Assembly (NCBI RefSeq): GCF_035046485.1
Contig: NC_085137.1
Span: 443,800,334-443,864,333, forward strand
Length of the DNA: 64,000 bases
From: Aedes albopictus
Taxonomy: Eukaryota; Arthropoda; Insecta; Diptera; Culicidae
Direction: 5' to 3'
In this document: piece by piece, positions 57,660-64,000 of the stretch
Layout of the letters: each line of letters begins with the position of its first letter
Numbering within the stretch: position 1 is the stretch's first letter
The notes under the pieces: generated by a model
Databases searched by the model: none
What the model saw: only the letters and a program-made list of their open reading frames with translations
Told to the model about the DNA's origin: nothing
Program-made: the position numbers and the translations under genes

Positions 57660-58000
57660 GTTTGTCAAACAAAATGGCTTGGCATTTTTGCTGGAATTCT
57701 TTTGGGCAATCTTCCTGGGATTTCTTCAGAAATAAATCCTGCGATTACTTCAAGGACTTCTCCATGGATTTCTCCAGATTACCTCTAGCGATTTTTTCAG
57801 GGAGTTCTCCAGGCATTCCTCCTGGTACATATTCAAGAAACTTTTTCTAGAATTTCTTCAGGCATTCCTGATGGAATTCCACTAGAGATTTCGCCAGAAA
57901 ATCCAACTATGCTATCTTCCGAAACTCTAGAGATTTCTACCGGGATACCTTCAGCTTGAATTATTAAAGAAAGGCCAAAAGGAGGTCCAGGAAAAAATCC
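57660..58000. repeat. GGAATTCC-type degenerate array (short)
   Basis: Variants of CTTCAGGCATTCCTGATGGA / TTTCTCCAGATTACC at loose spacing. Confidence 0.55.
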
Positions 58001-58114
58001 TGAAAGGGTCTGTATTGAGAAACGGAGAGCTGTTCAGAACCATTATTAGGCATAAGAAAATTGAATTATGGCGGTCGCTATGGAAACGGTGGCTAGTGGA
58101 CTGGATGAGAGGGA

Positions 58115-58400
58115 TTGAAGAGAGGTTGCAGGGGTGTTTCAAAGGGTCCCAAGGAGTTTCAGCGAGGTACCAGGGGATCTCCGGGAGTCCCAGGGATATT
58201 TCAAGGGCGTTTCAGAGGGTTTCAGAAAGTACCAGGAGATCAAGGAGGATTTCAGGAAGTCTCAGAGTGTACCGAGAGGTCTTTGAGGCGTTTGAGGGGG
58301 TTACAGGGGAATTCAGGAGGTTTCGTGTCAGGGTCATTTAAGGTCTCAGGGGGTTTCATGTGGTTACAGTGGTTCCCCCTTGGAACCTAAGACTCCTTTC
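58115..58400 (+). repeat. Type B degenerate array (GGGTTTCAGG/GGTCTCAGG)
   Basis: Repeated GGGTTTCAG, GGTCTCAGG, AGGTACCAGG units. It is interrupted by the foldback at 58,425 and resumes at 59,250. The glycine/serine/arginine-rich ORFs here are array artefacts. Confidence 0.65.
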
Positions 58401-58424
58401 TCAGAAGCACCTTAATTGGTCATA

Positions 58425-59244
58425 CAGGGGATAGACAAAATGATCGGGACAGGCAAAATTTTCCCTTCTCAAAAAATATTCAAATACCAGTTACTTTACG
58501 AAAAGTGCATCAAATATTCTCAAATTTTTACTGTAAGTGGATCAACTAGTTGTGTATCAGTGGACAAAATTTGAAAAAGATCGGGCTATTCTGCACGAAG
58601 TTATAAAGATTCTAGAAAAAGGTATATTTATCCGATAGCCAACTTTGAGCTGTTATATCTCTGGATTCAATGAACTGAATGCAATGAAATTTTGACCATT
58701 TACGACTTATGTAATGAGCTCTGAAAAACGTTTGACTCAACTTGAAATTATTCACAAGAGAAAAAGTTATAGCGATTTCATTTATTTTATGATTTTTTAG
58801 TAAATTGGTCTATTTTTAATATGCATCCCATTACTTTTTCAATGAATTGCCGGCTATGTTGTTACTTTCTTTCAAACCATATTTATATTCAAGACAATTA
58901 GAGGGAATATAAATGAACTATAATAAGCATCTTGAATTTTGAAACGATGTTGAAATTTGTGAAAACTTGGTGTTATATTAGAAAAATAATCTAATCGTTA
59001 TAACTTTCTTCCGTGTTAAGAATTTTAAGTTAAGTCAAAAGTTTTTCAAAGCTCATTATATAAGTTATAAATGGTCAAAATTTCATTGCATTCTGTTCAT
59101 TGAATCCACTGATACACAACTAGTTGATCCAGTTACAGTAAAAATTTGAGAATATTTGATGCACTTGTCGAAAAGTTACAGCCATTTGAATATTCTTTGA
59201 GAAGGGAAAATTTTGCCTGTCCCGATCATTTTGTCTATCCCCTG
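58425..59244. mobile_element. Foldback MITE family CAGGGGATAGAC, copy 4
   Basis: 820 bp flanked by TA. Both ends read CAGGGGATAGACAAAATGAT. Its right arm lacks the GAGCTGTTATATCTCCGG block seen on the left, so it carries an internal deletion relative to copies 2 and 3. It is inserted in a type B array. Confidence 0.9.
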
Positions 59245-59249
59245 TAGAT

Positions 59250-59880
59250 GCATTCCATGGATCTCAGAGGCATTTCAGGAGAGCTCAAGGGTTTTTCAAA
59301 GTGTCTCAGGGGCGTTCCAGGAATCCCAGGGGCTTTTATGAGGCCTCAGGGATATTTCAGGGGTTCCAAGGGGGTCTGCAATGCATTCCAATGGGTTTCA
59401 GGAAGTACCAGGAGGCCCCAGAAGTCTCCAGAGGATCTCAGGAGGTTTCAGGAGCTCTCAAAGAGGTCTTTAGATTGTTTCAAGGGGTCTCAGGAGGTAC
59501 CAGAAGATCTTGGCGGCGTTTCAAGTTGGGTCCATGAAGCTGCCGGCATGGAATAAGTTTACGAAACTCCCGTTCCGAGGGATAAAGGGGCTTTTATGGG
59601 GCCCCAGGGGCATTTCAGGGGTTCCAAAGGGGTTCCAAAGGGGTCTTCAATGCGTTCCAAGGGGTTTCAGGAAGTACCAGGAGGTCTCAGAAGTCTCCAG
59701 AGGGTCTCAGGTTTCAGGAGTGTTCCAGGTGGTTTTAGGAGCTCTTTAAGAGGTCTTAAGATTGTTTCAGGGGGTCTCAGGGGGTACCAAACATAAGCGG
59801 CTTTTCAAGGGGGTCCGTGTAGCTGTCGGCTTAGAATAGCACTACGAACCTCCCGTTCCGGGGAATAAAGCTCACCAAAC
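59250..59880 (+). repeat. Type B degenerate array, continuation
   Basis: GGGGTCTCAGGAGGTACCAG, GGCGTTTCA and similar units, with a larger-scale repeat: CTCCCGTTCCGAGGGATAAA (59,566) and CTCCCGTTCCGGGGAATAAA (59,851) are ~285 bases apart. Confidence 0.65.
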
Positions 59881-59884
59881 AGGG

Positions 59885-59995
59885 AACCCCAATTCAAGGT
59901 GTCAGGTGACCCTTGATGGATAGTGGTTGAGGGGGTTTAATAGATGCTAGATCACTAACAGAGCCCGTAACATGGGTAGATCACCTTTTCGTGTT
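59885..59995 (+). repeat. Fragment resembling the R1-type 5' region
   Basis: CCCCAATTCAAGGTGTCAGGTGACCC is close to CCCCAACTCAAGGTGTCAAGCGACCC at 19,756-19,781 upstream of the R1-type ORF1. Only ~100 bases can be matched by eye. Confidence 0.45.
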
Positions 59996-60116
59996 GCGTT
60001 ACGGTGAAAAATCTTCAGGGAACGTTGTCAAAACCTTGATTATTATCGATTTTTCATGGACCTCGGTTGTTTTTTTCCGAAATCATAAGTATTTGAGCTG
60101 TATAATCATAACTGGA

Positions 60117-60276
60117 GGGGTCTCCCGTTAGTCTAGTGGTTAAGGCCAATCCGGAGACGGCGGGTTCGATTCCCGATCCGGTCGAGAAAATTTTCTCGAC
60201 TCCCTGGGCATAGTGTATCATTGTGCTTGTCACACAATGTATGTCGAGCCATAAAGATGAAGAAGAAGAAGAATCA
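60117..60276 (+). repeat. Feilai-like SINE, short form
   Basis: A tRNA-like head with GTCTAGTGGTTAAGGC and B box GGCGGGTTCGATTCCCG, then ATAGTGTATCATTGTGCTTG, jumping to GAGCCATAAAGATGAAGAAG. It lacks the middle of the 22,199 copy and ends in (GAA)n. Confidence 0.75.
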
Positions 60277-60661
60277 TTATTGGAAGACTAGAAAATATTT
60301 CACCGGCAAAATTTTTACTATAGGGTATGAGTACCCTTCTTCAGCCTATGCTTCTATCTTCATCCTATTCCAAAAACATATGATTTAAGCACTGATTGTT
60401 TCCGTACTGTTTGTTATTATGCATGCTCAACAAAACATACAAAAAAAAACAACAAACAAATAGAGCTCATTAGTTTTGCTTTCAATAAATCGAAAATGGG
60501 AGCACTTTGCTGATGATGGGTTTCGTTCCCTACATTTTATATGGGAGCGTGTACTGACGTTCTGTGAACGTTGAAGGTCCAAGGTAAATGAAAGTTGGAT
60601 AATACTTGAAATTCTGACGCCCTAAGTGACGTTCTAGGAGGTCCCATGAGGCTGTAGGAGA

Positions 60662-61979
60662 CCCAGACAACCAATTTGCACGTATAATGAAGTTTATGTT
60701 CATGCTTCAAAGTTACATCGCATAAGATGCAGTGAAAGTGCCTTATGCGTACAAAAGTGGAGGCGCTATACGTGCATTGACGGAAAAATAACGCTATATG
60801 ACTTGAAGCGATATCTTATGCGATGCACGGTGTGCACTATTGCGACGTAATATAGCATCTTATGCGACATATTAATATTCGAAAAAAAAAACAATTCTTG
60901 TCACCTCAGTATCGAATTAACAGCCTTTGGATTATCGAGCCACACTTCACACTTAATACCAAACAATATTTATGAAACATTCTGGCTAATTGTCATGACA
61001 TTCAGTGTTTGTTGGAATGCATTTGGTTTCCCTGCATTGTATGTATTCGGCAGGCTATCTGGAACTCAAAATGAGAAAGCGTGATTTCCCGCACAGTTAT
61101 CACTTCCACTCTCTTGCTAACACAAGCCATTGTTAATTATCAGGTCAACAAAACAAAAATGATGACTTTGTAACTTGTTTTGTCATCATAATTAAAACTG
61201 TTCAATTTCTTGTAGCTTTTTGGCACTCCAAGAGCACCTATTTCATTGTTATCATGTATTACAGTTTGTATGCACATTTTAACGAGTTTATTTTTTCTTT
61301 TATGCGATTCAGTTTGTACACGAATGCGAGATAAACTGACATAATAAGAAAAGAACCAAGTGAAGTCGTATAACCATCGCAGTACGCAATAATCTCTCTC
61401 TCTCTCTCTCTTCTTGGCGTAACGTCCTCATTGGGACAAAGCCTGCTTCTCAGCTTAGTGTTCTATGAGCACTTCCACAGTTATTAACTGAGAGCTTCCT
61501 CTGCCAATGACCATTTTGCATGTGTATATCGTGTGGCAGGCACGAAGATACTCTATGCCCAAGGAAGTCAAGGAAATTTCCTTTACGAAAAGATCCTGGA
61601 CCGACCGGGAAACGAACCCGTCACCCTCAGCATGGTCATGCTGAATACCCGTGCGTTTACCGCCTCGGCTATATGGGCCCTAAGTACGCAATAATGCGAC
61701 TTCAATTGACACTTTGCGAGTTCACTCGAACGCTTTTGCGAATGAGCAAAGTTCATCGCAATAAAACATAAGAATATCGTCTACTACGATGTAATCATAC
61801 ATGATCAAAGTTAATTTGCACTCTTATATGATTTTACCAGATACATCGCAATAAGTTCAAAAAATAACATCATATGCGATGAAAATTTCCCTCAATTGTA
61901 CATATATGCGATAGTGACTTAAAATAATACATTATACGATGTACAGCGTGCATCCTTATCCGATTCCTGGTTGTTTAGG
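60662..61979. mobile_element. MITE-like element with CCCWRACAACCA ends, containing a SINE
   Basis: The left CCCAGACAACCA and right reverse-complemented CCCTAAACAACCA enclose DNA rich in short CGCATAAGATG / ATCGCAATA motifs on both strands. A Feilai SINE is inserted. It could be two neighbouring copies and not one element. Confidence 0.5.
61394..61682 (-). repeat. Feilai SINE
   Basis: 289 bp on the minus strand, flanked by an exact 13-bp duplication AGTACGCAATAAT (61,381-61,393 and 61,683-61,695). A box TAGCCGAGGCGGTAAACG, B box GGGTTCGTTTCCC, body with AATAACTGTGGAAGTGCTCA and a (GA)n end. This family is known from Aedes. The exact duplication indicates a recent insertion. Confidence 0.93.
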
Positions 61980-62765
61980 GAGTACCGGAAGATCTCAAGA
62001 TCGTTTCAGGGAGCCACTGAGACGTGTCAAGTGATTTCAGGGGTGTTCCAGGAGGTCTCAGAGTAGTGTCAGGAGATCCCAGGGCGTCTCAGTTCGGCTC
62101 CAAGGGGTCTCAAGCGCGCCCCAGGAGATCTCAAGGGAGTTCCAAGGGATCTTAGAAGCGTTATAGGGCTTCCAAAGGCGCGTCAAGGTATCTGAATGTC
62201 TCAGGAATGTTTTACTGAGTTTCAGAAGGTACCTTGAAGTCCTAGCCCAAATAACATTGTGATGACCAATTGGTGTTGTGGGTTTGGAGAGCCGTCATAA
62301 ACTCTTATAACTAAGTTTCACTGTTCCGAAAATAGAGCGCGCGAGTAAAATTTTTCCTGAGTACCGCTTCTAGTCCAGTTAACTGGAAAGTATTATTTTA
62401 GAGGGGAGTTTCAGGGGGTCATAGAGGGTTTAATAGGATTACAGGGGTCCCCAGGGGATCTCAGGGGCAGTTCAAGTGCGTTTCAGGAGTTCGGAGAAGT
62501 ACCCAGAGGCTCTTCAGGGGGTATCTTGGAGTCTCAGGGGCGTTTGAGGAGGTCACAGGGGACCCATATGCGTTTCAGCGGGTCTTAGGGGGTTCAGAGG
62601 GGACTCATATGGTAACTGGAGGTGTAAAGGGGGTTTCAGGGGTCTCTGGGTCGCTTTATACTATTGAAACGCCACTGAATTCCCCATGATCCTCTTGAAA
62701 TATCTCTGATCGCAATAAAACTCCTGAGTCCCCTTAATAAAAACGTATGAAATTCCTTGAAATGC
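61980..62765 (+). repeat. Type B degenerate array
   Basis: Repeats of GGGGTCTCAGG, TTTCAGGGGT, GGAGATCTCAAG with a non-array insert at about 62,250-62,400. The opposite-strand form CCCTGAAA starts near 62,670. Confidence 0.6.
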
Positions 62766-62782
62766 CCTGAAAATAAATATTT

Positions 62783-63207
62783 CTACCTCATGCTTCCACG
62801 GATCCAGTGATAACTAAGACCACCAGCTCAGAATTACTCCGTGGATGCTATCGACTGTTGATTCTTGGGCCTGGGGTTTTTTTTCGGCCATGCAGTCTTC
62901 GGTGTGCAATCAAAAAGACATATGTTCTCTATACCCTCTAACCCTTGAGAAAAATGGCATAGATCATCGAAACGTCGGACATAGAGAACATATATCGTTT
63001 TGATTGCACACTGAAGACCGAAAGGCCGAAAGAAACTCTCAAGGCTACGAGTTGCGTGCTTAGCTGGTCGTGCAGCCTGGGTACTGTTGTCCTTCTGACT
63101 TCAGCTAGATTGGTGAGGTACGTTCCAAGCGTCTGTTCACCAAGCAGGTGGGGCTCGAACAGCGTCTGTTCTGACATCCAGCGGCTGAGTATGAAATGCT
63201 CCTTCAC
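62783..63207 (+). repeat. RTE 5' UTR fragment with an inserted hairpin
   Basis: Matches the RTE leader (42,389-42,600) in the opposite orientation at 62,783-62,835 and 63,050-63,207. Between them lies the hairpin element 62,878-63,040. No RTE coding sequence follows. Confidence 0.65.
62878..63040. mobile_element. Hairpin MITE inserted in the RTE fragment
   Basis: The arm TTTCGGCCATGCAGTCTTCG...ATATGTTCTCTAT pairs with ATAGAGAACATATAT...GGCCGAAA. The arms are ~55 bases with few mismatches, and the ~45-base loop contains TCGAAACGTCGGACA. Confidence 0.75.
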
Positions 63208-63239
63208 CGGAAGCTAAAGTGGCATCCCCACCATGGTGG

Positions 63240-64000
63240 GTCCCCCAGAAATTTTTCCAGGATTCCTACAGAAATGCCTCCAGGAAATCCTCTACAATTT
63301 ATCCCGGAATACCTCCCGCAATTCCAACAGCGTTTCTTCCCGAAATTCCTCTCAGGGATTCTTCCTGAAATTATTCCAGGAATTCCATCAGTCATTCCTC
63401 CAGGAATCTTCCTAAATATACTCCAGGATATATTCCAGAAATTCCTCTAGCAAATACTCTAGGAGTTCCTTCAGGAATTACTCCAGGAATTACTTCAGGA
63501 ATTTCTCCAGGAATTACACTACGAATTCTTCCTGGAATTACTACAGAAAATCGTCTAGGAGTTGTTCCGGGAAATACCCCAGGAATATATGAAATATAAG
63601 AATTAATATAGGAAATATTCCAGGAATTCCTCCAGCAATAACTGCAGGAATTCCTACAAGAATTGCTGTAGTAATTACTACAGGAATTTCTTCAGAAAAC
63701 CCTTCGATTCCAATTACTCGCATGAATTACTCCATTCCTCCAAGAATTTCTATGGGAAATTCTTCAAAAATCCGTCACAAATTACTGCATGAATTCTTGC
63801 AAAAAATACTCTAGGAATTTCTCCAGATGTTTCTTCAAGAAACTCTTGTATTCTTGTAGGAATTCTTGGAGAAATTTCTTTAAAAATTCTTCAAGGAATT
63901 CCTGGAAAAAATCCTAGACAGATTCTTGAAGGAATTTTCGGAAAATTTCTTGGAGGTATTCCTGAAGGAATGCATGGAGAGTATTCTGGAAGGGATTGTT
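63240..64000. repeat. GGAATTCC-type array with clear 12-base period
   Basis: At 63,465-63,545 the unit CTCCAGGAATTA / CTTCAGGAATTT repeats at exactly 12-base steps. Outward it degenerates to the irregular form seen elsewhere, and toward the window end it switches strand (GGAATTCCTGGAAAA). Confidence 0.8.

Noticed and set aside
58015..58390. Glycine/serine/arginine-rich ORFs at 58.0-58.4 and 59.2-59.8 kb
   Set aside because: They are translations of GGTCTCAGG-type repeats. Several frames are open at once, as expected for such repeats.

Overview
The window is a stretch of insect nuclear genome, almost certainly from an aedine mosquito (Aedes aegypti, Ae. albopictus or a close relative). The evidence is a Feilai-type tRNA-derived SINE, BEL/Pao retrotransposons, an RTE (JAM1-like) and an R1/LOA-type non-LTR element, many long-armed foldback MITEs, (AAGT)n microsatellite and extensive degenerate GGAATTCC-type tandem repeats. 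I found no convincing host protein-coding gene, rRNA or functional tRNA gene, so the window reads as intergenic or large-intron DNA made of nested transposable elements. A 500-base run of N marks an assembly gap at 5,178-5,677.

Layout. 268-2,312 is a decayed non-LTR element on the minus strand ('LINE A'), joined to a piece of RTE 5' end (2,313-2,495). 5,738-12,740 is a complete BEL/Pao element on the minus strand, with apparently identical 505-bp LTRs, a 5-bp target duplication and an unbroken 1,759-codon polyprotein. 13-19.6 kb holds MITEs with TA duplications, foldbacks, a degraded SINE and an RTE fragment. 19.6-24.8 kb is a broken R1/LOA-type element with a foldback, a small MITE and a SINE inserted in it. 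25.3-26.8 kb is a mariner-like non-autonomous element carrying nested repeats. 27.9-30.2 kb is mostly unique sequence with a GC-rich patch. 31-36.7 kb is dominated by GGAATTCC-type arrays, and 36.7-37.6 kb by (AAGT)n with a near-perfect hairpin inside it.

39.08-56.1 kb is the most informative part. A plus-strand LINE A copy was hit by a full-length RTE (39,234-42,653, intact 999-codon ORF, 12-bp duplication). It was also hit by a hAT-like element (left end at 43,257, 8-bp duplication ACTGGAAC), itself filled with degenerate repeats and a second BEL element (5' LTR 47,583-47,927). A roughly 3.6-kb segment (about 52,070 to about 55,670) was then inverted. As a result the integrase half, the 3' LTR, the hAT right end and the LINE A 3' end now all lie on the opposite strand. 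Returning that segment to its first orientation makes the BEL, hAT and LINE A duplications all agree. Foldback MITEs sit at both inversion junctions.

56-64 kb holds unique sequence with a GC-rich patch, further degenerate arrays, a fourth copy of the CAGGGGATAGAC foldback family (copies also at 15, 27 and 35 kb), a Feilai SINE with a 13-bp duplication inside a MITE, and another RTE 5' fragment.

Only three long reading frames look intact or nearly so: the BEL polyprotein at 6.5-11.8 kb, the RTE ORF at 39.2-42.2 kb and the inverted integrase half at 54.2-55.6 kb. All other retrotransposon coding sequence is frameshifted or truncated.
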